A stretch of 45,682 bases of DNA from NCBI GenBank assembly GCA_910588955.1, contig CAJURQ010000031.1:1-45682 (forward strand), in the 5' to 3' direction. This DNA comes from an uncultured Lachnospiraceae bacterium. GTDB lineage: Bacteria; Bacillota; Clostridia; Lachnospirales; Lachnospiraceae. Both the position numbers and the translations under genes were made by a program. The notes below the pieces were generated by a model. That model did no database searches and had not been told where the DNA came from. It saw only the letters and a program-made list of their open reading frames with translations. Of this stretch, positions 17,901 to 24,933 are shown one piece after another. Numbering within the stretch: position 1 is the stretch's first letter; every line of letters begins with the position of its first letter.

Positions 17901-17959
17901 CCAGAAGATATAACCATATCAAAGAAATTCTGATTAGTTATTTTTCAGTTATGCACTGA
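14921..17959 (+). CDS. WYL-like/SF1 helicase/DUF2726 nuclease fusion
   Basis: A 1012-residue protein with three parts. Residues 1-80 resemble a WYL-type ligand-sensing fold (IHEGKWISIEYLNREEQ, later HTVEAFDKIKIDSI). A superfamily 1 DNA2/UPF1-like helicase follows: Walker A GPPGTGKT (349-356), Walker B MDEAS (609-613), VGDPQQL (633-639), then HYRCH and TSRAKDKL in the second RecA domain. The last ~130 residues match DUF2726, a PD-(D/E)XK-like nuclease fold (DFVVYEKFG, AIELDGKEHF). ATG 14921 is preferred for AAGGTGAG upstream; GTG 14912 is the alternative. It stands alone. A nucleic-acid processing role, perhaps defence or repair, is inferred. Confidence 0.82.
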   Translation: MNAVFRDIFRAIHEGKWISIEYLNREEQITKYWIGIRNLDVRNRTLSVEGLHLVKHTVEAFDKIKIDSIQNSRIIEGSFYPVNEALVKDIYLNPHKYNTIFDNTANLKILGYLEMCNRLDSVPYKSDFSLVRYLDHDHIRGDLYQLSAEQFREIVKNFQYQSEKKEHADGRLQIKQLAMNVLSIHMTQGLYVLAYRKLNLDVKQRALKPDEEITICTEFTIDGTKQSIRRFLDGDEYELLADFETNQERIKDCITKRMRQGGSNVDDMPYIIGLESDIALDLHNEYQAIMKMYQKGKVSVPIRAFFGDLLERPRRTAAYPIALINQRINMDQLLAIHNAMKYPVAYIQGPPGTGKTNTIMNTIVTAFFNERTVLFASYNNHPINGVYEKLSAIKYRGRTIPFPILRLGNNEKVKEALITMRKLYEEVKNIKVFERTLDRNKDDRKNRAKRLSEMLKRYEDLLDLKERKETIDRVLEYEKKKGISFEMMSFEEDLRVRQQGQISNKMKSTGEVSEEEAISLLDKDIDALKEYLYYTSAGYIKKIGAPRNAELKEILEMEEGEKQLEAFTKYLGDKENINKLQKIFPIIVTTCISAHRLGEPSPMFDMVIMDEASQCNIAVSLVPIVRGECLMLVGDPQQLNPVILLDEITNEKLKKRYKVTDEYDYRKNSIYKTYLACDAVSDETLLHNHYRCHKSIIEFNNRKYYHSRLNILSESKETQPLCYVDMQEAFSDYKNTAPAEAYEIAKYASLNRDKNIGIITPFVNQKKLIEEELQRAKVTNVSCGTVHAFQGDEKDVILFSTAITDQTQAGTYEWLKNNKELINVATSRAKDKLIVLSSKKNLERLHQKEGDDDLYELAQYVWSNGTSKVTPKQSASRALGVKPFSSATEEAFLQNLTHALENIWLTQSRYTIHKEVAIAHVFEGNESYNDLFYNGRFDFVVYEKFGKREMPILAIELDGKEHFESDVVMNRDKKKNAICKEHNLQLIRVENSYARRYNHIKEILISYFSVMH

Positions 17960-17980
17960 TTGAATAATATGGAGGAACAT

Positions 17981-18487
17981 ATGAATACCTATATTTTCTT
18001 ATATCCAGAAACTTCATTCTTTGAAGTGAACTTGGTTGCCTATTTTATGAAAACGAAGGGCAATGTTTTTATCGTTGCGGAGGAGGAGCATAAAGCGATC
18101 TGTACGAATGAGGGCGTTAAGATTCAGAGAGATGTAAGCTTGCCACAGATGAAGCCAGAAAGTATTGATACGTTTATCATTTGCGGCGGTGAGATTGATA
18201 ATATCCAAAATAAGCCGCTCCTGTTTGAAATCATAAATCAGTGTATAGAGCAAAAGAAAATTGTCGGCGGTATCTGTGCGGGAAGAACTCTCATTTCGGA
18301 GGCTGTCGGTGGCTTGGAATTTCCAGAGACGACATGCGTTTTAGAGCAGATTGTTTTAAGCCCGGGAAATGAGTATGTTGATTTTGCGCTGGCGGTGGGG
18401 AAGACGGCGGATATTTTTGCGGATGAAGAGGATTATCGGGAAACGGTAGATTATTTTAAATATTTTAAGTATAATCCTGCTCAATAA
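17981..18487 (+). CDS. DJ-1/PfpI-family protein
   Basis: A 168-residue single-domain protein of the DJ-1/PfpI class I glutamine amidotransferase-like superfamily. The nucleophile elbow GGICAG carries Cys99, and FIICGGEIDN before it forms the oxyanion side. Members act as glyoxalases, chaperone-like or stress proteins; which applies here is not evident. The ATG at 17981 has GGAGG upstream, 21 bp after the helicase stop, so cotranscription with the helicase is likely. Its 3' end overlaps the convergent YolD-like gene by 23 bp. Confidence 0.85.
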   Translation: MNTYIFLYPETSFFEVNLVAYFMKTKGNVFIVAEEEHKAICTNEGVKIQRDVSLPQMKPESIDTFIICGGEIDNIQNKPLLFEIINQCIEQKKIVGGICAGRTLISEAVGGLEFPETTCVLEQIVLSPGNEYVDFALAVGKTADIFADEEDYRETVDYFKYFKYNPAQ

Positions 18488-18821
18488 TAGTGGCAAAAAT
18501 ATCCTCAAACCGAATCTTGGTATTTACGATCTGCAGTAACCGGCTGGTCTCGTCGATACGGGCGACCAGACCGGTTATTTTGATGTATTCCCCGTTTTGG
18601 AAATAGACGACCGTCGCCATCTGTCCCTTGGCGAGCAGGTGCATCTGCCGGTCCAGTTCCTCCTCCATTTCGGGGGAGAGTTCGATTTTCGACACCAGAA
18701 CTTTTTCCTTCTTCGCCAGTGCGTCGGGTAGTCCGCGCAGTGCCGCAAAGGGCATAAACTGTTTGGCTCTCTCCTCTATCGGCATTTTCGTTTTCGGCTT
18801 CGCTGTCATATTTTTCTCCAT
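18465..18821 (-). CDS. YolD-like protein
   Basis: A 118-residue protein matching the YolD-like family (RAKQFMPFAALRGLPDAL near the start, then a small beta domain with F-NGEYIKITGLVARID). YolD-like proteins are regularly encoded beside Y-family polymerases of the UvrX/UmuC type and are thought to regulate or assist them, in the way UmuD works with UmuC. It lies 34 bp after the polymerase on the same strand. A second in-frame ATG at 18809 has GGAG five bases upstream and may be the true start (114 residues). The 3' end overlaps the DJ-1 gene. Confidence 0.88.
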   Translation of the reverse strand: MEKNMTAKPKTKMPIEERAKQFMPFAALRGLPDALAKKEKVLVSKIELSPEMEEELDRQMHLLAKGQMATVVYFQNGEYIKITGLVARIDETSRLLQIVNTKIRFEDIFATIIEQDYT

Positions 18822-18855
18822 TCTTCCGATGCTTTTTGCGTATCAACAAAAGCGT

Positions 18856-20115
18856 TTATTCCGCCCGGTGTCCTCCGATCTGGTGGTTCCGCTCTCTGGT
18901 GGTGGCGCCTTCTTCCAAGTTCATCCCTTTCAGAATGGCGTCTTTGCCGAATTTGTTTTTAATGCTGATTACGGCTTCCTGCACCTTGCGGTTTTTCTCC
19001 AGTTCCTCAGCGTCCACAAAGAAGTTGTACTGATGGTATTCCTCCGGCATCACATGGTTGCAGGTGATGTTGACGCGGTGGATCGACCATTCCGGGTTGA
19101 CGATTTTTTTGTAAAGCTCTGTCACCGCGGGAAGGATGATTCGATCCGAGTTCGTGTACGTCTGCAGATCAGCCGTGCCGTGGGCAGAAGGAGTTCCCAG
19201 ACGGTTAGAATAGCCGACATGAAGCGTGACGGAGCGGGTGACCAGATTCTTTTCCACCAGATCAAGGCAGAGAAGATCCATCATCTCTTTCACAATGAGA
19301 AGCCCTTTGTCGAAGGGATAGTCGGAGCCCAAAACCTGTCCGCTGGTCAGGCAGTTGGTGCGGGGGCGGTAGCTTTTGATATCGGCAATGGTGACCGGTT
19401 CCCTGCCCCATGCATGATCGATCAAAAGTTCCGCGTCCACCCCGAACAGCTTGTATAAGAGGTTTTCGTCCGCGGCGGCAACGTCCCCCATAGTGCGGAT
19501 GCCGAAAATGTCAAGCCGTCTTGCGATACCCGCGCCGACGCGCCAGAAATCCGTGAGGGGCTTGTGTGTCCAGAGGGTCTGTCGGTAGCTTTCCTCGTCC
19601 AGTTCACCGATAAAATCATCGGCGTGTTTGGCGGTGATATCCAGGGCGACCTTTGCCAGATACATGTTTGAGCCGACGCCGCAGGAGGCGCGGATGCCGG
19701 TCTTCTTGAAGATATCCTGCATAATCTGAAACCCAAGCTGTTTGGCGGAGAGCCGGTAGAGCGCGAGATAGTCCGTCACATCCATAAATACCTCGTCGAT
19801 GGAGTATACGTGAATGTCCTCCTTGGAGATATATTTCAGGTATATGGCGTAAATATCTGCGGACACTTCCATGTACTTCTGCATACGCGGCGGCGCTATC
19901 ATGTAATCTACGGTTTTCGGAATCTCAAAAATGCGGCAGCGGTTTTTGATGCCAAGAGCCTTCATGGCGGGGGTGATGGCAAGACAGATGGTTTTCTCCG
20001 TCCGGGTCGGGTCAGCCACGACCAGATTGGCAGTCATGGGATCCAAACCCCGTGCCACGCATTCCACCGAGGCGTAGAAAGATTTTAAGTCAATACAGAG
20101 GTAGGTATGGTTCAT
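18856..20115 (-). CDS. Y-family DNA polymerase (UmuC/UvrX-like)
   Basis: A 419-residue lesion-bypass polymerase. The N-terminal CIDLKSFYASVEC and YSIDEVFMDVT segments hold the catalytic carboxylates of the palm, followed by the thumb helix-hairpin-helix (RRLDIFGIRTMGDVA) and a little-finger domain. AAAGGAG precedes the ATG. With YolD it forms an SOS operon: a LexA box overlaps its promoter. It should be induced by DNA damage and copy past lesions, raising mutation. Confidence 0.92.
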   Translation of the reverse strand: MNHTYLCIDLKSFYASVECVARGLDPMTANLVVADPTRTEKTICLAITPAMKALGIKNRCRIFEIPKTVDYMIAPPRMQKYMEVSADIYAIYLKYISKEDIHVYSIDEVFMDVTDYLALYRLSAKQLGFQIMQDIFKKTGIRASCGVGSNMYLAKVALDITAKHADDFIGELDEESYRQTLWTHKPLTDFWRVGAGIARRLDIFGIRTMGDVAAADENLLYKLFGVDAELLIDHAWGREPVTIADIKSYRPRTNCLTSGQVLGSDYPFDKGLLIVKEMMDLLCLDLVEKNLVTRSVTLHVGYSNRLGTPSAHGTADLQTYTNSDRIILPAVTELYKKIVNPEWSIHRVNITCNHVMPEEYHQYNFFVDAEELEKNRKVQEAVISIKNKFGKDAILKGMNLEEGATTRERNHQIGGHRAE

Positions 20116-20136
20116 GGCGTCTCCTTTCTCAAGTCA

Positions 20137-20165
20137 AGCATACCACAAGAACGTATGTTTGGCAA
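20137..20165 (-). promoter_or_regulatory. SOS promoter with LexA box
   Basis: On the minus strand TTGCCA (20165-20160), 17 bp, TATGCT (20142-20137). Inside the spacer lies GAACGTATGTTT (plus strand 20149-20160), an exact match to the Gram-positive LexA/DinR consensus GAACRNRYGTTY. LexA bound here would block the promoter of the polymerase-YolD operon. Confidence 0.88.
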
Positions 20166-20228
20166 AGGAAAAATTTGTATGGCAGGGTACGTAAAAAACG
20201 ATAAGGCAACAAAAAAAGGAGGACAAAA

Positions 20229-20264
20229 ATGGAATTTAATGTTAGAATACCTTTATACAAATGA
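20229..20264 (+). CDS. Possible 11-codon leader peptide before the HD-GYP gene
   Basis: An ATG preceded by a strong AAGGAGG opens a reading frame MEFNVRIPLYK ending at TGA, 13 bp before the HD-GYP start and in a different frame. The HD-GYP gene itself has only GAAGGGG. This could be a leader peptide feeding ribosomes to the next gene, or the signal may be fortuitous. Confidence 0.35.
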   Translation: MEFNVRIPLYK

Positions 20265-20277
20265 AGGGGTAAAAAAG

Positions 20278-21549
20278 ATGAGTGTAATCAGCAGCAAAGA
20301 TGTCTATCAAATCATCCGAAAAACGCTTGGCATCATTAACAACAAAATTATGAACCACGGGGAGATCACAGGGTATATTTTGTATAAGATGATGGAATAT
20401 GAGAACACCTACACCGAGCAGAACTACACGGAGCAGGAAATGGTGGATTACACAATGCTCGGTATTCTGCATGACATTGGTCTCTATAAGGAGGACAATG
20501 TCAAGAAGGTGACGGATTTTGAGACGAAGAATCTCTGGCCTCACTCGATTTACGGTTTCCTCTTTCTGAAATACCTGTCGCCCATCGGGGACAGGGCGGA
20601 GGTTCTGCTTTACCATCACTTGGATTATAACCGTTATGGCATGATACAGAGCCGCTATCTGCATGTGACCGAGCTTCTAAATCTGGCGGATAAGATGGAT
20701 ACGGTTCTGCACTTGAAGGATGAGAAAATGGAGCCGGATTACTTTTCAAAGTACCGCAATATCAAATTTTCCGGCGCGGCGATGGATCTTTTCCAGAAGG
20801 CGGAAAAGTGTTACGGGATCACAGAAAATCTGGTGAGCGGTAAATACAAAGAGGAGTTAGATGTGCTTCTGGCGAAGCGAGCTTTTTCCGAGCAGTATAA
20901 AAAAGGATTTCTGGAAATGCTCGTGTACACCATTGATTTCAGAAGTGAGCACACGGTAATACATACGCTGGCGACGGTGAATTTCGCGGAGCAGCTCGGC
21001 AGGCTTTCCCGCGTCTCGGGAAAGGACTTAAGGGATCTCCACTACGGCGCGCTTTTGCACGATCTTGGAAAGATAGCGATCCCATTAAATATTCTGGAAT
21101 CCACAGGGCGCCTGAGCGACGATGAGATGAAGGTGATGAAGGCGCATGTGCGGATTACGGAGATGATTCTGGAGGGCGTTGTGGACGACGACGTTTTGCA
21201 GATCGCGGTAAGACACCACGAAAAGCTGGATGGGACGGGGTATCACAAAGGACTTTCGGCGGCGGATATGTCCCTGCCCCAGCAGATTATCGCGGTGGCG
21301 GATATCTTAAGCGCGCTTTACGGCAAACGCAGTTACAAGGAGGCTTTCAGCAAGGAGAAAATTCTTGATATTATGAACTCCGATGCGGACAAAGGAAAGA
21401 TCAACCGCAACGTGGTGACAACCCTTGAAAAAAATTACGACAGCATTATCGCGGAGTTTGAAAAAGAAAAGGAAAATACCATCGGACTGTATTTAAAAAT
21501 CAAAGAGCAGTACGCGATTATGATAGAACGTTTTAAAAAGTTTGATTAA
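20278..21549 (+). CDS. HD-GYP domain protein
   Basis: A 423-residue cytoplasmic protein with two HD modules. The N-terminal one (about 20-190) has HDIGLYK and LYHHLD. The C-terminal one (about 225-410) is an HD-GYP domain with HDLGK at 261-265, HHEKLDGTGY ending at 322, and ADILSALYGKRSYKEA. The motif reads GYH instead of GYP at 321-323. HD-GYP proteins hydrolyse c-di-GMP or related nucleotides; metal-binding residues look intact. The ORF continues upstream to 20107, but 20278 (MSVISSKDVY) has GAAGGGG and a sensible start. It is divergent from the polymerase gene. Confidence 0.85.
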   Translation: MSVISSKDVYQIIRKTLGIINNKIMNHGEITGYILYKMMEYENTYTEQNYTEQEMVDYTMLGILHDIGLYKEDNVKKVTDFETKNLWPHSIYGFLFLKYLSPIGDRAEVLLYHHLDYNRYGMIQSRYLHVTELLNLADKMDTVLHLKDEKMEPDYFSKYRNIKFSGAAMDLFQKAEKCYGITENLVSGKYKEELDVLLAKRAFSEQYKKGFLEMLVYTIDFRSEHTVIHTLATVNFAEQLGRLSRVSGKDLRDLHYGALLHDLGKIAIPLNILESTGRLSDDEMKVMKAHVRITEMILEGVVDDDVLQIAVRHHEKLDGTGYHKGLSAADMSLPQQIIAVADILSALYGKRSYKEAFSKEKILDIMNSDADKGKINRNVVTTLEKNYDSIIAEFEKEKENTIGLYLKIKEQYAIMIERFKKFD

Positions 21550-21575
21550 ACCACCCAAAAGGAGGCGTTACACAC

Positions 21576-22694
21576 ATGGAACAGGCAAAGGTATATTTTA
21601 CATCCTTTAAGGCGACGGAACACGAGAACTTATTACAGAAGCTGCACCGGCTGATGAAGACGGCGGGTTTCGAGGACATTGATTTTCAGGACAAGTACAC
21701 GGCGATCAAGATTCATTTCGGCGAGTACGGGAATTTGGCGTTTTTGCGCCCGAACTATGCGAGAGTGGTGGCGGATTATGTGAAGGAGCTGGGCGGCAAG
21801 CCCTATCTGACAGACTGCAATACGCTCTATGTGGGGAGTAGAAAAAACGCGCTGGATCATCTGGAAACTGCCTATGTAAACGGATTTTCGCCCTACCAGA
21901 CGGGATGCCATGTCATTATCGGCGACGGTCTGAAAGGGACGGACGAGACGCTGGTGCCCATTGACGGCGAGTACGTGAAGGAGGCGAAGATCGGGCACGC
22001 CATTATGGATGCGGATGTGTTCATTTCCCTGACTCATTTTAAGGGGCATGAGATGGCGGGCTTTGGCGGAGCGCTCAAAAATATCGGTATGGGCTGCGGG
22101 TCCAGAGCGGGTAAGATGGAGCAGCACTGTGACGGAAAGCCGGAGGTGGACCAGTCGGTATGTGTGGGCTGCGGCGCGTGCGACCGGATCTGTGCCCACG
22201 GCGCGCCCATTATTGAGAACGGCAAGGCGCATATCGACCATGACAAATGCGTGGGCTGCGGGCGTTGTCTGGCAGTCTGCCCGAAAGATGCCATTGCGGC
22301 AAGCTTTGAAGATTCTATCGCTATGTTGAATTACAAGATGGCGGAGTACGCGTGGGCGGTCTGCAAGGATAAACCGTGTTTCCATGTGTCCCTGATCTGC
22401 GATGTGTCGCCCAACTGCGACTGTCACTCGGAAAATGACATTCCGATTATCCCCAATGTGGGAATGCTGGCGTCCTTCGATCCGGTTGCGCTGGATCAGG
22501 CGTGCGCCGACCTGTGCAACAAGATGGCGCCGGTGGAGGAGAGTGTGCTCGGTGAAAACCTTCATAAGCTTGGAAACGAATCGGGGCACGACCATTTCTT
22601 TATGACGCACCCCGACACAGAATGGAAGTCCTGCATCGCCCATGCGGTGAAGATCGGGCTGGGGACTGACCAGTATGAGTTAGTAACGATTTAG
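21576..22694 (+). CDS. DUF362 protein with two 4Fe-4S clusters
   Basis: A 372-residue iron-sulfur protein. DUF362 occupies the N- and C-terminal parts (KIHFGEYGN, DADVFISLTHFKGHEMAGFGGALKN, then FDPVALDQACADL). Two ferredoxin motifs lie in the middle, CVGCGACDRICAHGAP and CVGCGRCLAVCPKDAI, each C-x2-C-x2-C-x3-C with the fourth Cys passing to the other cluster. It is likely a cytoplasmic electron-transfer or redox accessory protein; no reaction is established for the family. AAAGGAGG lies upstream and the gene starts 26 bp after the HD-GYP stop, so the two may be cotranscribed. Confidence 0.87.
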   Translation: MEQAKVYFTSFKATEHENLLQKLHRLMKTAGFEDIDFQDKYTAIKIHFGEYGNLAFLRPNYARVVADYVKELGGKPYLTDCNTLYVGSRKNALDHLETAYVNGFSPYQTGCHVIIGDGLKGTDETLVPIDGEYVKEAKIGHAIMDADVFISLTHFKGHEMAGFGGALKNIGMGCGSRAGKMEQHCDGKPEVDQSVCVGCGACDRICAHGAPIIENGKAHIDHDKCVGCGRCLAVCPKDAIAASFEDSIAMLNYKMAEYAWAVCKDKPCFHVSLICDVSPNCDCHSENDIPIIPNVGMLASFDPVALDQACADLCNKMAPVEESVLGENLHKLGNESGHDHFFMTHPDTEWKSCIAHAVKIGLGTDQYELVTI

Positions 22695-22703
22695 AACAGA
22701 AAT

Positions 22704-24113
22704 TTATGCGTGGGGGATATTGGTGTGTTCCGATATCTCCCTGCTGATGGTACACAGGTCGTCCACGGATAATCCGTGGATATTTTTATTGCCGGTGATA
22801 CGCGCGAAGGTCTTTAACTCCTCGGCGGAACATCTGAGGTAATTTTCCACCCGCTTTGCGGCTGCGTCAATGTGAAGCCTTTCCCGCAATTTTTCATCCT
22901 GCGTCGCCACGCCTACCGGACACATGCCGCTGCCGCAGATGCGGTATTGCTGGCACGCCGCAGCTACCATAGCCGCGGATGCGACGGCGACGGCGTCCGC
23001 GCCCATGGCGATCGCCTTTGCGAAATCGGAGGATACCCGAAGTCCCCCTGTGATAACCAGATCAATGTCCGACCCGACGGAGTCCAGATATTTTCTTGCG
23101 CGGTAAAGGGCATAGATCGTCGGCACGCTGGTGGAATCCCGAATGATGGCGGGTGACGCACCTGTTGCGCCGCCGCGTCCGTCTATGGTGATGAAGTCGG
23201 GCTCGGCGTAGACGCAGAACGCCAGATCTTTCTCAATGCGCCCGGCGGCGATCTTGATGCCGATAGGTCTGCCTTCGCTTCTTTCCCGTAGCTCACTCAC
23301 CAGTTTCTTTAAATCGTCCGCGCTGTCTATGCCGGGGAATTTGGAGGGACTGATCACGTCTTCCCCTAACGGCTTGTTGCGGATTTTCGCAATTTCCGGC
23401 GTCACCTTGCCGCCCGGCAGATGACCGCCCATACCCGGCTTTGTTCCCTGCCCGATCTTGATTTCAATGGCGTCGGAGGTTTTCAGATTTTCGTCGGTAA
23501 CGCTGTACTGATTCGGGACATACTCAAATATGTACTTGCATGCCGCTGCCTTCTCCTCCGGGAGAATGCCGCCTTCCCCGCTGCACATGGCGGTTTCCAC
23601 GGCGGCGCTGCCCTTTGCCATCGCGATTTTTGTCTCTCGGGAGAGGGCGCCGAAGGACATGTGGGAAATGTAAACCGGCATGGCGAGCGTCACCGGTTTC
23701 TTTGCATGCTTGCCGATCACGGTCTGCAGCGATACCTCGGCGTGTTCATCCAGAGGCATTGGATTCAGCTGCGCGCCGAGTATGAGCACGTCGTCCCAGT
23801 TTGGCATTTTCATCTGCGTGCCCATAGCCTCGATCGCCGATTTCCCGGTGACAGCCATCTCGTGAATCTCTTTCATGTAACGGTAATTGCTGTCCGTCTT
23901 TCTTGTCTCCTTCGGATAGCTTAAGTCCAGATTCCCGGCGTTTGCGGGAGAGGACATTACCTCCGCCGCAGCGCAGGCGGGCTTTTCCGGTTCTAAGGCG
24001 TTAAATTTCTCCGGCGGCTGTTTGCAGATGGGGCATTCCGTCAGCTCGGAAAAGGGTTTTCCTTCTTTTTCCTCATCATACTCGTAACCGCAGATGCTGC
24101 ATTTGTAGACCAT
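22704..24113 (-). CDS. Rubredoxin-fused glutamate synthase-like FMN protein
   Basis: A 469-residue flavoprotein. Residues 1-45 form a rubredoxin-like domain with two CxxC pairs (CSICGYEYDEE and CPIC). Residues ~75-460 match the FMN/Fe-S synthase domain of glutamate synthase: GGHLPGGKVT, KIAAGRIEKD, TIDGRGGATGASP, VITGGLRVSSDFAKA and a Cys-rich CGSGMCPVG near the end. The glutaminase and GltD parts of classical GOGAT are absent, as in archaeal-type or stand-alone proteins. The start 24113 has AGGAGGT; 24140 is an upstream in-frame alternative. A PerR-like palindrome overlaps its promoter, hinting at peroxide control. Confidence 0.87.
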   Translation of the reverse strand: MVYKCSICGYEYDEEKEGKPFSELTECPICKQPPEKFNALEPEKPACAAAEVMSSPANAGNLDLSYPKETRKTDSNYRYMKEIHEMAVTGKSAIEAMGTQMKMPNWDDVLILGAQLNPMPLDEHAEVSLQTVIGKHAKKPVTLAMPVYISHMSFGALSRETKIAMAKGSAAVETAMCSGEGGILPEEKAAACKYIFEYVPNQYSVTDENLKTSDAIEIKIGQGTKPGMGGHLPGGKVTPEIAKIRNKPLGEDVISPSKFPGIDSADDLKKLVSELRERSEGRPIGIKIAAGRIEKDLAFCVYAEPDFITIDGRGGATGASPAIIRDSTSVPTIYALYRARKYLDSVGSDIDLVITGGLRVSSDFAKAIAMGADAVAVASAAMVAAACQQYRICGSGMCPVGVATQDEKLRERLHIDAAAKRVENYLRCSAEELKTFARITGNKNIHGLSVDDLCTISREISEHTNIPHA

Positions 24114-24150
24114 AGTAAATACCTCCTCATTCTTTTGCACATCGGACTGA

Positions 24151-24180
24151 ATTATATCTTAAAATTAGAATTATTCTAAT
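24151..24180 (-). promoter_or_regulatory. Promoter with PerR-like palindrome
   Basis: On the minus strand TTAGAA (24179-24174), 17 bp, TATAAT (24156-24151). Over the -35 lies the perfect dyad ATTAGAAT-T-ATTCTAAT (24164-24180). Its central 15 bases differ from the PerR consensus TTATAAT-N-ATTATAA at only one position per arm. Confidence 0.6.
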
Positions 24181-24215
24181 TATAGTATAGTCCGAGGTTT
24201 TTGTCGAGGGGTGTA

Positions 24216-24902
24216 TTATCTTGTCGGCATCTTGAAGTCTGCGAGCGCGCGGTTCAAATAATCATTGAAAGGTTTCATCGCTTCAAAAATTTCTACCATT
24301 TTTGGCAGGAATGCCCCGATGTTCAACAGTTCCTGATCTTTTACCGGATATTCGAGATACCAGCTCTTAAATTTCAGGTATTCGGCATGCGGGTGTTCTT
24401 TGTCATAGCCCGCAGGTGCATTTTTCAGAGCCGTTCCCTGTACCGTAAAATATTTGGTAAAGGTGTCCGCATGAATGATGCGCTCCCACTCGTCGGGATG
24501 TTTTACGATATAATCTCTTATCATGGCGGTGGCATCCTTGAACATATCGGCAAAAAGCCCGCCGCCTAAAAAGGATTCATTGCCGGGCTTTATCATCAGA
24601 TAATAGCCAACCGGGACGGGAAGCTTTCCCATGGCACCGATATGGGCGCGGAAAGCGGGATTGTAGGGTGATTTGTCGTGGCTGAAACGGGTGTCGCGGA
24701 CCAGCTTAAAGGTAAGGTCTTTCGGCACATTCTGAATGATACTGCCATCTGTCTGACCAAGCGCCAGAATCAGCTCCTGCACCAGCGCTTCAAACTGCGC
24801 GTTTGCCTCCTTATATTCCGCTTTATGTTGATGATACCATTCCCTGTTGTTATTTTCCTTTAATTCCGATAAGTATTTGAAGATCAATTCCGTGTTCATC
24901 AT
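24216..24902 (-). CDS. DUF2461 family protein
   Basis: A 228-residue cytoplasmic protein matching DUF2461 (TIGR02453): an N-terminal LKENNNREWYHQHKAEY segment, the central RDTRFSHDKSPYNPAFRAHIG signature, and YLMIKPGNESFLGGGLF. Function is unknown for the family. The start is one of two adjacent ATGs after AGGAGGAA. It lies 31 bp downstream of the sigma-factor gene on the same strand and may be cotranscribed with it. Confidence 0.88.
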   Translation of the reverse strand: MMNTELIFKYLSELKENNNREWYHQHKAEYKEANAQFEALVQELILALGQTDGSIIQNVPKDLTFKLVRDTRFSHDKSPYNPAFRAHIGAMGKLPVPVGYYLMIKPGNESFLGGGLFADMFKDATAMIRDYIVKHPDEWERIIHADTFTKYFTVQGTALKNAPAGYDKEHPHAEYLKFKSWYLEYPVKDQELLNIGAFLPKMVEIFEAMKPFNDYLNRALADFKMPTR

Positions 24903-24933
24903 TTCCTCCTATTTATGTGTGCGTTAATTTATG

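Noticed and set aside
20107..20277. Upstream extension of the HD-GYP frame
   Set aside because: It crosses the SOS promoter and LexA box and lacks a ribosome site; the start at 20278 is better supported.
21633..22643. 336-residue minus-strand frame opposite the DUF362 gene
   Set aside because: The plus strand encodes two intact ferredoxin motifs; the antisense product has no recognisable family and biased composition.
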